The translations under genes and the position numbers were made by a program. Below, in pieces: positions 13,126 through 24,374 of a DNA stretch of 64,000 bases. The DNA lies in contig JACRNC010000003.1 of NCBI GenBank assembly GCA_016219375.1, positions 124,001 to 188,000 of the forward strand. The letters are read 5' to 3'. Every line of letters starts with the position of its first letter. Position 1 is the first letter of the stretch. A model generated the notes under the pieces. That model was not told the origin of the DNA. It was given only the letters and a program-made list of their open reading frames with translations, and did not search any database. The DNA is from Burkholderiales bacterium. GTDB taxonomy: Bacteria > Pseudomonadota > Gammaproteobacteria > Burkholderiales > Burkholderiaceae_C.

Positions 13126-13920
13126 TTACTCCCACCCCGCCAACCAAGCCAACTCTTCTTCCGTGAACCCCGCCGCCTCCCGCGCCGCCAGATTGAACGG
13201 CGGCTTCAAGCGCGGCGCCTCGTACTGGGCGACCAGCTCCGGATAGCGCGCCACGGCGTCGATGCCGCGTTGCTCGCACAGGTGCCGGTACCAACGGTTG
13301 CCGATGGCGACGTGGCCGACTTCGTCGCGCAGGATGACGTCCAGGATCTCCACGGCGCGGGCATCACCGGCCTTGAGCAGCTTGGCCTGGATGAGCGGGG
13401 TGGCGTCCAGGCCGCGGGCCTCCAGCGTGCGCGGCACGAGCGCCATGCGGGCCAGGATGTCGCCGGCGGTCTTCTCGCACATGGCCCACAGGCCGTCGTG
13501 GGCCAGGCAGTCGCCGTAGCGGGCGCCCAGCGTGGCCAGGTGGTCGGCCAGCAGCCCGTAGTGCAGCGCCTCTTCGGCGGCCACGCGCAGCCAGTCGCGG
13601 TAGAAGGCCTCGGGCATGCCAGGGAAGCGCCAGACGGCGTCCAGCGCAAGGTTGATGGCGTTGAACTCGATGTGGGCGATGGCATGCAGCAGGGCGATGC
13701 GGCCTTCCGGCGTGAAGGGCGAGCGCGTGGGCACGTCCTTGGGCGGCACGAGCAGCGGGCGGTCCGGGCGGCCGGGCAGGCCGGGCGGCGTGGCGAAGAC
13801 GCGGGTGGCGTCGATCGGGGCGTCGGCTGCGGCCAGCTCGCGCACGGCCTGGGCCTTGGCGGGCGGGTCGCGCAGCAGCAGGGCGTCGAGCGCGCGCTGG
13901 CGCAGGCAGGGGTGGGGCAT
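13126..13920 (-). CDS. DUF455 / ferritin-like domain protein
   Basis: RIALLHAIAHIEFNAINLALDAVWRFPGMPEAFYRDWLRVAAEEALHYGLLADHLATLGARYGD...DEVGHVAIGNRWY, typical DUF455 metal-binding helices. Probable start MPHPCLRQ at 13920. Confidence 0.88.
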   Translation of the reverse strand: MPHPCLRQRALDALLLRDPPAKAQAVRELAAADAPIDATRVFATPPGLPGRPDRPLLVPPKDVPTRSPFTPEGRIALLHAIAHIEFNAINLALDAVWRFPGMPEAFYRDWLRVAAEEALHYGLLADHLATLGARYGDCLAHDGLWAMCEKTAGDILARMALVPRTLEARGLDATPLIQAKLLKAGDARAVEILDVILRDEVGHVAIGNRWYRHLCEQRGIDAVARYPELVAQYEAPRLKPPFNLAAREAAGFTEEELAWLAGWE

Positions 13921-14137
13921 GGCGGTGGGATCGGGCCGCGGTGGGCAGGCAGGAATTATCGAAGCCGCCCGGTCGTGCACGACACGTTGCTGCGCACGTT
14001 GCAGGGCGAGTGCGGGGCCCGGTGCGGTGCGGCGCGGCGCCCACGCTGACGCCCGCCTGCTGCGCCATGCCCGCAGGGAACCTGGGCGCCGATGCGGTGC
14101 CTACACTGGTCCGCTTCGCCCAGCCGATCGATCATCC

Positions 14138-17041
14138 ATGCCTGTGTCCCTGCTCCCGCCGTTGACCCCGTGTGTCCTGCCCCGGCTGCTGGCCGGCCCG
14201 CGTGCCGCAGCGCTGCTGTCCATCGGTCTGCTGGCCGCGGGCGTGGCGACCGCGCAGGTGCCGGCTCCTGCTGCACCGGCGGCACCAGCGGCACCGGCCG
14301 CAGCATCGGCTGCAGTGGCCAAGCCTGCCGCCGGCAAGCCCGCAGCGGTAGCAGCCCCGCCGCGCGCGCCGGCCGCCACCGCCGGCCTGCAGTTCGTCAC
14401 CGAGGTCGAAGGCATCCGCGAATACCGGCTGGCCAACGGCCTGCAGCTGCTGCTGATCCCGGATGCGAGCAAGCCCACGACGACGGTGAACATGACCTAC
14501 CGCGTCGGCTCGCGCCATGAAAACTATGGCGAGACCGGCATGGCTCACCTGCTGGAGCATCTGTTGTTCAAGGGCTCGCCCAAGCACCCCAATGTGTGGA
14601 GCGAGTTCACCAAGCGGGGCCTGAGTGCCAACGGCAGCACGGCCTATGACCGCACCAATTACTTCGCCAGCTTTGCGGCCAACCCGGAGAACCTGCGCTG
14701 GTATCTGTCCTGGCAGGCCGATGCGATGGTCCACAGCTTCATCGCGCGCAAGGACCTGGACAGCGAGATGACCGTGGTGCGCAACGAGATGGAGATGGGC
14801 GAGAACGACCCGTTTCGCATCCTCTACCAGCAGACGCTGGGCGCGATGTTCAAGTGGCACAACTACGGCAAGGCGCCGATCGGCGCGCGCTCGGACGTGG
14901 AGGGCGTGGACATCGCGCGGCTGCAGGCCTTCTACCGCCAGTACTACCAGCCGGACAACGCCACGCTGATCGTCTCGGGCGCGTTCGATGAGGCCCAGGT
15001 CAAGCGCTGGGTGGTGGAGGCCTTCGCGCCCATCCCCAGGCCCAAGCGCGTGCTGCCCAAGCTCTACACCGTGGAGCCGGTGCAGGACGGCCCGCGCGCG
15101 GTGACGCTGGAGCGCGTGGGCGGCACGCCGCTGCTGATCGCCGGCTACCGCGCGCCGGCTGGTGGCGATGCGGACTACGCGGCGGTGGAGGCGCTGACGC
15201 TGATCCTGGCCGACACGCCGTCCGGCCGGCTGCACAAGCGGCTGACCGAAGGCGGGCTGGCGGCGTCGGTCTTCGGCTTTGCGCAGGATCTGCATGACCC
15301 GGGGTTTGCCGTCTTCGGTGCCGAGATCGCGCCGGGCCAGGACGTGGCCGTGGCCCGCGACGCACTGCTGAAGACGCTGGAGTCGCTGCGCGAAGAGCCC
15401 GTCACGCAAGCCGAGCTGGACCGCGCCAAGGCCAAGTGGCTCAAGGCCTGGGACCTGGCCTTCACCAACCCGCAGCGCGTGGGCGTGTCGCTGTCCGAAT
15501 CGGTGGCCGCGGGCGACTGGCGGCTGTTCTTCTTGCAGCGTGATCGCGTCAAGGCGCTGAAGCTGGCCGACGTGCAGCGCGTGGGCGAGCAGATGCTGCT
15601 GGCCTCCAGCCGCACGCTGGCCGAATACCGGCCGACGACTGAGCCGCAGCGCAGCCCGCTGTGGGCGGCGCCGGATCTGGCGCAGGCGCTGCAGGGCTAT
15701 CGCGGCCAGGCGGCGGTACAGGCGGCCGAGGTCTTCGACCCGACGCCGGCCAACCTGGATGCGCGCACCCGGCGCTTCGAGCTGCCGGTGGGCCTCAAAG
15801 GCGCTGTCATCCCCAAGGCTACGCGCGGGCAGGTGGTGCAGGCCCAGCTGGTGCTGAACTTCGGCGACGAGCACAGCTTGTTCGGCTGGGGCGATGCGCC
15901 GGCGATGCTGGCCGCGCTGCTGGACAAGGGCACGGCTCGCCTGAGCCGCGAGCAGATCCAGGACCGGCTCGACGAGCTGCAGACCGAGCTGGGCATTGCC
16001 AGCCAGCCCGGGCAGCTGGTGGTGACGCTCGTCTCGCGCCGCGAGCACCTGCCGGCGGCCATTGCGCTGGTGGGCGAGCTGCTGCGCGAGCCGGCCCTGC
16101 CGCCCGCCGCGCTGGAGGAGCTGCGCAGCCAGTCGCTGGCCGCACTGCAGGCGCAGCGCAAGGAGCCGGAGGCGCTGGTGGCCAATGCGCTGGAGCGCCA
16201 CGGCAATCCCTATCCCGCCGGCGACGTGCGCCGCGCACGCAGCTTCGACGAGATGGAGGCCGACCTGCGCGCCGTCACGCTGCAGCAGGTGCACGAGTTC
16301 CACGGCCGCTTCTATGGCGCCAGCCATGCCGAGTTCGCCGCCGTGGGCGATCTGGACGAAGCCGCCGTGCGCCAGGCGCTGCAGCAGGCCCTGGGCGACT
16401 GGGCGAGCCCCGAAGCCTATGCCCGCGTCCCCGAGCCGCTCTACCGGCCGCAGGCCACCCGCATGGTGCTGCCCACGCCCGACAAGCAGAGCGCCACGCT
16501 GTCGGCCCGCTTGCCGGTTGCGCTGTCCGACCGTGACGCCGACTACCCGCTGCTGATGCTGGCCAACCACCTGCTGGGCAGCGGCGGCGACTCGCGGCTG
16601 TGGACCCGCGTGCGTGAGAAGGAGGGCCTGTCCTACAGCCTCTACAGCGCGGTGCAGTGGAACCCGGACGAGCCGCATTCGGTGTGGATGGCATCGGCCA
16701 ACTTCGCGCCGCAGAACCTGGCGCGCGTGGAGGCGGCCATGAAGGCCGAGATCGACCGGGCGCTGAAAGACGGCTTCACCGCCGCCGAGCTGGAGGCCGG
16801 CAAGCGCAGCCTGTTGAGCTTCCGCCGCCTGAGCCGCGCCAGCGACGGCCGCGTGGCCGGCGCGCTGGCCTCCAACCTGCACCGCGGCCGCAGCTTTGCC
16901 GACTCGGCGCGGGTGGACGCCGCGATTGCCGCAGCCACGCTGGAGCAGGTCAACGGCGCGCTGCGCCGGCACCTCACGCCGCAGGCCCTGGTCTGGGCCG
17001 CCGGAGGTGACTTCCGCGCGGCCACGGCGCCGGCGCGCTGA
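14138..17041 (+). CDS. M16 family zinc metallopeptidase (two-domain)
   Basis: HXXEH motif in GMAHLLEHLLFKGSPKHPN, second M16 domain in C-terminal half, signal-peptide-like N-terminus. Confidence 0.95.
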   Translation: MPVSLLPPLTPCVLPRLLAGPRAAALLSIGLLAAGVATAQVPAPAAPAAPAAPAAASAAVAKPAAGKPAAVAAPPRAPAATAGLQFVTEVEGIREYRLANGLQLLLIPDASKPTTTVNMTYRVGSRHENYGETGMAHLLEHLLFKGSPKHPNVWSEFTKRGLSANGSTAYDRTNYFASFAANPENLRWYLSWQADAMVHSFIARKDLDSEMTVVRNEMEMGENDPFRILYQQTLGAMFKWHNYGKAPIGARSDVEGVDIARLQAFYRQYYQPDNATLIVSGAFDEAQVKRWVVEAFAPIPRPKRVLPKLYTVEPVQDGPRAVTLERVGGTPLLIAGYRAPAGGDADYAAVEALTLILADTPSGRLHKRLTEGGLAASVFGFAQDLHDPGFAVFGAEIAPGQDVAVARDALLKTLESLREEPVTQAELDRAKAKWLKAWDLAFTNPQRVGVSLSESVAAGDWRLFFLQRDRVKALKLADVQRVGEQMLLASSRTLAEYRPTTEPQRSPLWAAPDLAQALQGYRGQAAVQAAEVFDPTPANLDARTRRFELPVGLKGAVIPKATRGQVVQAQLVLNFGDEHSLFGWGDAPAMLAALLDKGTARLSREQIQDRLDELQTELGIASQPGQLVVTLVSRREHLPAAIALVGELLREPALPPAALEELRSQSLAALQAQRKEPEALVANALERHGNPYPAGDVRRARSFDEMEADLRAVTLQQVHEFHGRFYGASHAEFAAVGDLDEAAVRQALQQALGDWASPEAYARVPEPLYRPQATRMVLPTPDKQSATLSARLPVALSDRDADYPLLMLANHLLGSGGDSRLWTRVREKEGLSYSLYSAVQWNPDEPHSVWMASANFAPQNLARVEAAMKAEIDRALKDGFTAAELEAGKRSLLSFRRLSRASDGRVAGALASNLHRGRSFADSARVDAAIAAATLEQVNGALRRHLTPQALVWAAGGDFRAATAPAR

Positions 17042-17129
17042 ACGCAGGCGCTCCTGACAGCTTGGGGATGGCGCCGCCGGCCGGCGCCGCGCAGGCTCCT
17101 GGTTCCACCACCACGAACCGGGAGACACC

Positions 17130-17747
17130 ATGAACCTGTGCACCATCCGCCATGCCGCCGGGGCCGCAGCCCTGGCGCTGGCCGCCACGGCCGCGCACGC
17201 CGACGTGCGGCTCACCTTCGATGCCGGCACCGAGGGCGTCACCGCCTTCGACGGCGGCAGCATCAGCCACGATGCCGGCGGCTTCCTGGTGATGGCCGAC
17301 ACCACCGGCGGCGACATGCGCGCCGTGCTGCCGCCTGCGCTGCTTGCCGGTGCCGCCGGCTGGCTGGGCGGGCGGCTGTCGTTCGAGGCGATCAACCTCA
17401 GCGGCGACAGCGCCAACTGGTCGCCTTTCGGCGAGGTCACGCTCAGCGGCGGCGGCCAGACGCTTACCGTGGACCTGGCCGCGCCTGGCGAGCCGGGCGC
17501 CGGCTGGACGACCTATGCCGCCGACCTGACGCCGGCGGTGTGGGGCCCCTCGCTGCCCGCGGTGCTGGCCGCGCTGGACGGCGTGACCATCAAGCTGGAG
17601 TTCCACGACGGCATCGTCGAGACGGCAGGCCTGGACAACGTGTCCATCACTGCCGTGCCCGAGCCCGGTGCCGGCTGGCTGCTGCTCGCCGGCCTGCTGG
17701 CCCTGGCCGGGGCGGCGCGTCGCAAGCCTGCCGCGCCGCGTGTGTGA
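17130..17747 (+). CDS. PEP-CTERM sorting domain-containing exported protein
   Basis: N-terminal signal peptide. C-terminus AVPEPGAGWLLLAGLLALAGAARRKPAAPRV (PEP motif, TM helix, basic tail). Confidence 0.9.
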   Translation: MNLCTIRHAAGAAALALAATAAHADVRLTFDAGTEGVTAFDGGSISHDAGGFLVMADTTGGDMRAVLPPALLAGAAGWLGGRLSFEAINLSGDSANWSPFGEVTLSGGGQTLTVDLAAPGEPGAGWTTYAADLTPAVWGPSLPAVLAALDGVTIKLEFHDGIVETAGLDNVSITAVPEPGAGWLLLAGLLALAGAARRKPAAPRV

Positions 17748-17779
17748 TGCCCACCTCGATGGCCCACCTCGATGCGGGC

Positions 17780-17804
17780 ATGAAAAAGCCGGCCCGCGGG
17801 CCGG
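17780..17804 (-). terminator. Terminator for the H-NS-like gene (minus strand)
   Basis: Plus strand AAAAAGCCGGCCCGCGGGCCGGCT, i.e. minus strand AGCCGGCCCGCGGGCCGGCTTTTT: GC-rich stem followed by T5, just past the H-NS-like stop. Confidence 0.78.
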
Positions 17805-17851
17805 CTGCATCGGGTGCGGGCCAGTGGCAGAGGGCGCCACCGGCGAGCCGC

Positions 17852-18190
17852 TCAGATGGCGAATTCCTCGAGCTTCTTGCCGGAGGCCACGGCGGCCTTG
17901 ACCCAGTTGGGCTGCAGGCCGCGGCCGGTCCAGGTCTCGCCGGTGGCCGGGTTGCGGTATTTGGGCGCTACCTTGCGGCCGGCATTGGCCGAGGCCTTGG
18001 GCGCCTTGCCGTTGGGCGTCTTGCCCGACAGGTCGGCCAGGCTCAGGCCGTGCTCGGCCATCAGCGACTTGATCTGCGAGATCACGCCCGCGCGCTCGGC
18101 ACGGCGGGCTTCGGCCAATTGCTTCTCGAGCTCGGCCTGTTGTTTTTCCAGAGCGGCCTTCTGGGCGAGCAATTCCTGGTAGTTGGTCAT
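17852..18190 (-). CDS. H-NS family nucleoid-associated histone-like protein
   Basis: MTNYQELLAQKAALEKQQAELEKQLAEARRAERAGVISQIKSLMAEHGLSLADL...APKYRNPATGETWTGRGLQPNWVKAAVASGKKLEEFAI; canonical H-NS C-terminal motif. Confidence 0.95.
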   Translation of the reverse strand: MTNYQELLAQKAALEKQQAELEKQLAEARRAERAGVISQIKSLMAEHGLSLADLSGKTPNGKAPKASANAGRKVAPKYRNPATGETWTGRGLQPNWVKAAVASGKKLEEFAI

Positions 18191-18473
18191 GGGCGTTCCT
18201 CGGTGCGATGGTGAAGATAAAACGTCTGCCGCGTGCCGTATGCCGGGGCCGACGCCCGCGGATTTGCGGGCGTGTGGCCGGATATGGCGTGAGCCCGGCT
18301 GCCTAAACCCGGCGCGGGCCGGCCGGCGTGGGGCCTGATGCCTGGTGCCTGACAACCCCGGTGCGCATGCCGACCGGTATTGTCATGAAGCTGCCATCAG
18401 CCTCAGGCAAGCCCGCGCATTATAGGCCTGGCCATGCGCCGCGGCTTTGAAGGGCAATCCCTTGCGCGCAGAT

Positions 18474-19856
18474 TTAATTGACATTGCGCTGGCGCGCCAC
18501 TTCCTCGCCGAGTTCGGTGACGGCCAGCGCATACATGGCCGACTGGTTGTAGCGTGTGAGGACGAAGAAATTGTCGGTGCCGGCCACGTAGCTGGGTGCG
18601 CCGGTGCCATTCTCCAGTTTCACCAGCGCCAGCAGGCCGGAGGCCGAGGCGGCCTGAGCGTCGAGCGCGACGCCGCTGCGCTGCAGCTCCTGCACGGTGA
18701 AACTGGGCACGATATCCGGGCCCAGCAGGCGGGTGAGCTCGGCCGGGCTGGCGTCAATACCCCGCACCGCATGGCGCACCGGCAGGCCGCGCTGCCAGCC
18801 GTACTCGGCCAGGTAATGCGCGACGCTGCCGATGGCATCGGCCGCATTCGTGAACAAATCGACGCGGCCGTCCGCGTCGAAATCCACTGCATGGCGTCGC
18901 CAGGAGCTGGGCATGAACTGCGGCAGGCCCAGGGCGCCGGCATAGGAGCCCTGGATCTCGACCGGGTTGGCATGGATATCGCGCACGAGCAGGAAGAATT
19001 GCTCCAGCTCGGCGCGGAAGAAGGCGCTGCGGTCGCGCGGCGCCTCGCGGGGATAGTCGAAAGCCAGAGTGGTGAGCGCATCCACCAGCCGGAATCGGCC
19101 GGTGTGCTCGCCATAGAGCGTCTCCACGCCGATGATGCCGACGATGATTTCCGCCGGCACGCCATATTGCTGCTCGGCGCGCTGCAGCGCGGCCTCGTTG
19201 GCCTGCCAGAAAGCCAGGCCCGAGCGGATGCGGCGCGGCTCGATGAAGCGGGCTCGGTAGGCAGCCCAGTTCTTGGGCGTGCCGGCAGGCGCGGGCAGGA
19301 TGGCCTTGGCCGCGCCGGGCGTGTAGCGCGCCTCCGACAGCGCGGCGCGCAGCCATTCGATGGGCAGCCCGGTGCGTGCGGCCACCGCGTCGGCCCAGGC
19401 CTGCACGTCCGCGCGCTGGTCATACGGGACGGATCCGGGCTGCGCGGGCGGGGTGAGGGCCACCTCGATGGGCGGCAGCGTCTGCGCGGCCAGCTCGGCC
19501 GCGCGCGCGGTGATGGGGCGCACCTGCACGGCGGCAGCCGACGCCGGCTCGGCCGGGGCCGCTGCACTGGCAGCCGGCGCCGGCGCCGGTGGCTGGGCGG
19601 GACCGGGCGCGGGCTGCGGCGCCCGGGAGGCACAGGCCGCAAGCAGCAGGGCGGCGCACCAGGTGGGCAGATGGCAGGCGGCGCGCGGCCGGCGGGCGGG
19701 TGTGCGGGCCTGCGTGGAGGCCGGTGCCGAGGCCGGTGCCGAGCGCCCCGTGCCGGGCCGGTCACCGGCTGCGGAACAGGCCGCAGAACGGGCAGGGGCA
19801 AGAGTGCAGGTGAGGGCGGCGGCGGGCTGGGGCCAATCGGCGTCGGGCAGGTTCAT
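18474..19856 (-). CDS. mltB: Lytic murein transglycosylase B
   Basis: PAEIIVGIIGVETLYGEHTGRFRLVDALTTLAFDYPR...GALGLPQFMPSSWRRHAVDFDADGRVDLF. N-terminal start approximate. Confidence 0.92.
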   Translation of the reverse strand: MNLPDADWPQPAAALTCTLAPARSAACSAAGDRPGTGRSAPASAPASTQARTPARRPRAACHLPTWCAALLLAACASRAPQPAPGPAQPPAPAPAASAAAPAEPASAAAVQVRPITARAAELAAQTLPPIEVALTPPAQPGSVPYDQRADVQAWADAVAARTGLPIEWLRAALSEARYTPGAAKAILPAPAGTPKNWAAYRARFIEPRRIRSGLAFWQANEAALQRAEQQYGVPAEIIVGIIGVETLYGEHTGRFRLVDALTTLAFDYPREAPRDRSAFFRAELEQFFLLVRDIHANPVEIQGSYAGALGLPQFMPSSWRRHAVDFDADGRVDLFTNAADAIGSVAHYLAEYGWQRGLPVRHAVRGIDASPAELTRLLGPDIVPSFTVQELQRSGVALDAQAASASGLLALVKLENGTGAPSYVAGTDNFFVLTRYNQSAMYALAVTELGEEVARQRNVN

Positions 19857-20063
19857 GTCGCGTCGGGGCTGGGGGTGAGACGGTGGGAGGGCTGGCGCGG
19901 CCGGGTGGAAGCCGCGGCGTTCAAGGAGGCCGCCTGCAGGCCAGGCGATCCGCGGGCCAAGCGCCGCGCCGGCAAGTACCAAAGCAGCCGAGCCAGCCGA
20001 GCCAAGCCAGCCAAAGCGGCACTCCGGCCGCGCTGCGGGTCGGCCGATTGTGGCGGGCGGGGA

Positions 20064-22286
20064 TCAGCCGGCGCGGCTCGGGGGCACCCGCGTGGGCCGG
20101 TTGCCACGGCGCAGTGCGACGGCCAGCGCTCGTGAGGCCGCCTGCACGGCGCGCAGCTCGGCCCGCGGGCGGGTGGGCGCGCCGGCAGCGGCATAGCGCT
20201 GTGCGTCCAGGGCCTGCAGCGCCCGGGCCAGCGGTTGGGCGGCCTCGCCGTGCCGGTGGAGGAGCTCGGCCGCGGCGGTCAGCGGCGGCCAGTGCGCGGG
20301 CCAGTGGCCGCCGGCGCGCACGATGCGGCGGCGGGCGCGCTCCAGCCCGGTCAGCCAGGGGTCGTGCGGTGTGCGGCTCCACCATGCCCAGCCCAGGCCC
20401 AGGAGGCTGGTTGCGGCCAGCAGGCCGGCCACGGCATAGCCCAGGTGCACCCAGTCGGGCGAGCGCACGCCCAGCTTCTCCAGCAGGTTGAACTGCGTGC
20501 CGCGCGAGTAGTTGAGCACCCACTGGTTCCAGCGATTGTTGACCGCCTCCCAGTAGCTGCGCAGCTGCCCCACCCAGCCCGGGTTGACGGCGTCCAGCAC
20601 GCCGGCGACGAAGCCCGGCGCCGGGCGCAGGCTGCGGCTGCGCTCCACGCGCTCGGGCGCGACCGCGGCGGTGGGGTCGGCGCGCTGCCAGCCGATGCCG
20701 GGCTGCCAGTACTCGGCCCAGGCGTGGGCGTCGCGGTTGCGCACGATCCAGGTGTCGTCCACCGGGTTGCGCTCCGCACCCTGGTAGCCGGTGACCACGC
20801 GCGCAGGCACGCCCATCGCCCGCATGGCGACGACGAAGGCGGCGGCGTAGTGCTCGCAAAAGCCCGCCCGGCGCTGCAGCCAGAACTCATCGAGCGTGTC
20901 GCCCCCGTAGCTGCCGGGCGACAGGGTGTAGACGAAGGGCTGGGTGCGCACGTGGCGCAGCACGGCGGCGGCCAGCGCATCGGCATCGCGGCGGGTCAGG
21001 CCCAGCTCGCGCTTGAGCTGCTCGGCCCAGGCGCGCACGCCGGGGTGGGCGCCGTCGGGCAGGGCCAGCAGCTCGCCGCCGGGGGCGCCTGCGTCGCTGG
21101 TCGGGCCGTGGCGGAAGTCGGTCCAGGCGCGGGCCTGGATGCGCAGGCGCTCGGCCACCGGCTGGTCCATCTGCCACCACAGGCTGCGCGCGGCCAGGCC
21201 GCTGGGCAGCGCGGCATGCTGGCCGCCGGGGCCGCCGTCGATGCGGCTGACCTGCAGCGTGGCCTCCAGCAGGGGCAGGGTGTTGAGCCGCGTGGGCTCC
21301 AGCGTCAGCTCATAGCGCAGGCCGGGGCCGATGCCTCGGGCGTTGCTGTCCTGCTGGGTCTGCACGGCCTGCTGCCAGGGGCTGGCGGCCTGCCATTGGC
21401 GGCCGTCGTAGCGGCTGAGCACGGGGCCGCGGAAGTACATCGCCTGCGGGGGCGGCGGGCCGTCGGGGAAGCGCAGCCGCATGGCGATGCTGTCGTCCAG
21501 GGCCAGCTCGGCCACATCGCCCAGCTGCATGCGGCCCGACAGCCCGGTGGTGCCCAGCCCGTCGTCCGGCCGGCCCCACAGCGGGCCGACGCGCGGGAAG
21601 AGCACGAACAGCACCACCATGATCGGCAGCGCCACGGCCGCCGCCCGCCCGGCGATGCCCGCGGCCAGCCGCAGCGGCGGGCGGCCCACCGGCAGATGCG
21701 CCAGCACCAGCGCCGTCAGCAGCCCCCACACCGCCAGCCCCATGCCCAGCGCCGTGAGCAGCGACTGCGAGTAGAGGAACTGCGTCAGGATCAGGAAGAA
21801 GCCCAGGAAGAAGACGACGAAGGCATCTCGCCGTGCGCGCAGCTCCAGGGTCTTGAGCGCCGTGAGCGCCACGATCAGCGTGATGCCCGGGCCCTGGCCC
21901 AGCACCGTGCGGTGGGTCAGCAGCGTCAGGCCCACGGCAGCGCCCAGCAGCAGGGCCAGCAGCAGCCGGCCGGGCAGCGGCGCCTGTCGCCAGGCCAGCA
22001 GCCCGCGCCACAGCAGCGCACCGGCGGCAAAAGCGCTGCACCACAGCGGCAGGCGCGTGACGTGCGGCGCCAGCGTGAAGGCGATCACCGCCAGCAGGAA
22101 GAGCGTGTCGCGCGCATCGCGGCCGATGTCGCGCAGCGCGGGCCAGGGCGCGCGCCAGGCCGGACGGGCAGTTGCGGCGGCTACCGGGCGATCTGCTGGA
22201 CGATCAGCCGGGCGATCGGTCGAGCCATCTGCCGGGCGCCCCGGCGCGGAGCCGCCGGCAGCCCGGCGCGGGCGGGTGGGGCTCAT
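20064..22286 (-). CDS. DUF3488/transglutaminase TgpA-like membrane protein
   Basis: Multiple N-terminal TM helices, RRAGFCEHYAAAFVVAMRAMGVPARVVTGYQGAERNPVDDTWIVRNRDAHAWAEYW (Cys-His-Asp triad region). Confidence 0.94.
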   Translation of the reverse strand: MSPTRPRRAAGGSAPGRPADGSTDRPADRPADRPVAAATARPAWRAPWPALRDIGRDARDTLFLLAVIAFTLAPHVTRLPLWCSAFAAGALLWRGLLAWRQAPLPGRLLLALLLGAAVGLTLLTHRTVLGQGPGITLIVALTALKTLELRARRDAFVVFFLGFFLILTQFLYSQSLLTALGMGLAVWGLLTALVLAHLPVGRPPLRLAAGIAGRAAAVALPIMVVLFVLFPRVGPLWGRPDDGLGTTGLSGRMQLGDVAELALDDSIAMRLRFPDGPPPPQAMYFRGPVLSRYDGRQWQAASPWQQAVQTQQDSNARGIGPGLRYELTLEPTRLNTLPLLEATLQVSRIDGGPGGQHAALPSGLAARSLWWQMDQPVAERLRIQARAWTDFRHGPTSDAGAPGGELLALPDGAHPGVRAWAEQLKRELGLTRRDADALAAAVLRHVRTQPFVYTLSPGSYGGDTLDEFWLQRRAGFCEHYAAAFVVAMRAMGVPARVVTGYQGAERNPVDDTWIVRNRDAHAWAEYWQPGIGWQRADPTAAVAPERVERSRSLRPAPGFVAGVLDAVNPGWVGQLRSYWEAVNNRWNQWVLNYSRGTQFNLLEKLGVRSPDWVHLGYAVAGLLAATSLLGLGWAWWSRTPHDPWLTGLERARRRIVRAGGHWPAHWPPLTAAAELLHRHGEAAQPLARALQALDAQRYAAAGAPTRPRAELRAVQAASRALAVALRRGNRPTRVPPSRAG

Positions 22287-23374
22287 GTGCCGCTCCACAG
22301 GGCCAGCGTCTGCAGGGCGTGGGCGCGGTGCGCCTCGCCGCTGGCCGGCGGCAGCTCGGCCCCGGGCAGCCGCAGCCCCCAGGCGGCGCCGGCCTGGTCG
22401 GCGGCCACCGCCCAGGCGGCCAGGCGGGACAGCCGGGCCTCGGTGGCCAGGCCGGCGGTGGCCTGCCAGTCCAGCCACAGCTCGCGCCGGCTGCGTGCCT
22501 CGCGGTCACGGCTGACCAGCGCGCCGGTGGTCTCGAAGGTGCGCGAGGACTTCTTCCACGCCACCTGGCGCAGCGGATCGCCGCGGCGGTAGTCGCGCAC
22601 GCCCTCGAAGTCGTCGGCCGCCCCGACCACGCCGGCCCGCCCGCCGCCGTCGCGGCTGGCCTCGCGCAGCGGCGGGGCCGGGTGCTCCAGCGCCGGGTAG
22701 ACCAGCGCCTCGCCGGCCGGCCGCCACACCGCCCAGGCGCGGAAGAGGCCGAACGGAAAACGCGTGGACACCTCGATGGTCGGCACCTGCAGCCGCCCGC
22801 GTTGCTCGGTCAGCAGCGACAGGTGCACCACCGTCTGGCCGCCGGCCGGGACGTCGCACCAGGTCTCTTCGTCCTGGCGGTGCAGCCGGTGACGCAGCCG
22901 CAGGCCCACGCCGTGGCGCGCGCGGGCGTCGGGGTTGTCCACCACCGCCTCCAGCATCAGCGCCTGTCCGGCATGCACCGGCCGCGGCGGGCGCAGGTGC
23001 AGCGCCAGGCCGCGCAGGTTGCGGTGCGTCATGTGCATGGAGACACCCGCGCAGCCCAGCAGCAGGAAGGTCAGCAGATGGCCCAGGTTGAGCTGGTAGT
23101 TGATGGAAGCCAGCAGCAGCACCAGCAGCGTCAGGCCGAAGACCCAGCCGGCCCGGGTGGGCAGGATGTAGACGTTGGCATGCGTGAGCGGCGTGCGCTC
23201 GCGGCGGGGGTGGCGGCGGTCCCAGTACGCGGCCCACCGGCGCTGCCAGGCGGCGCGCAGGCTGCCGGGCGGCTGGTCCGCTGATGCGGTGCGTGCGGTG
23301 TGCTCGACGCCCGCGCGTGCGGTGTGCTTGACGGCCGCGCGTGCGGCCGGGGCAGAGGTGATCGGCCGGGCCAT
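22283..23374 (-). CDS. DUF58 domain-containing protein
   Basis: NVYILPTRAGWVFGLTLLVLLLASINYQLNLGHLLTFLL...EGVRDYRRGDPLRQVAWKKSSRT; overlaps tgpA-like start. MoxR-DUF58-TgpA order. Confidence 0.93.
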   Translation of the reverse strand: MARPITSAPAARAAVKHTARAGVEHTARTASADQPPGSLRAAWQRRWAAYWDRRHPRRERTPLTHANVYILPTRAGWVFGLTLLVLLLASINYQLNLGHLLTFLLLGCAGVSMHMTHRNLRGLALHLRPPRPVHAGQALMLEAVVDNPDARARHGVGLRLRHRLHRQDEETWCDVPAGGQTVVHLSLLTEQRGRLQVPTIEVSTRFPFGLFRAWAVWRPAGEALVYPALEHPAPPLREASRDGGGRAGVVGAADDFEGVRDYRRGDPLRQVAWKKSSRTFETTGALVSRDREARSRRELWLDWQATAGLATEARLSRLAAWAVAADQAGAAWGLRLPGAELPPASGEAHRAHALQTLALWSGT

Positions 23375-23390
23375 CGCGGGCCTTGCCTGC

Positions 23391-24329
<939 letters not shown>

Positions 24330-24374
24330 GACAGCTACCTTATCAGGGCGCCAGCCACCGCGTGGTCGTTGTCT

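Noticed and set aside
14132-17440. Very long antisense ORFs (e.g. 1102 aa opposite the M16 peptidase, 1123 aa opposite tssM, 1012 aa opposite the RND permease, 1241 aa opposite HDAC/mscS)
   Set aside because: They lie antisense to clearly recognisable genes and have His/Arg/Gln/Gly-rich composition typical of the complement of high-GC coding DNA; no domain motifs seen.
19980-20030. AGCCGAGCC/AGCCAAGCC imperfect tandem repeats upstream of mltB
   Set aside because: Short, imperfect and in a GC-biased intergenic gap; not distinguishable from low complexity by eye.
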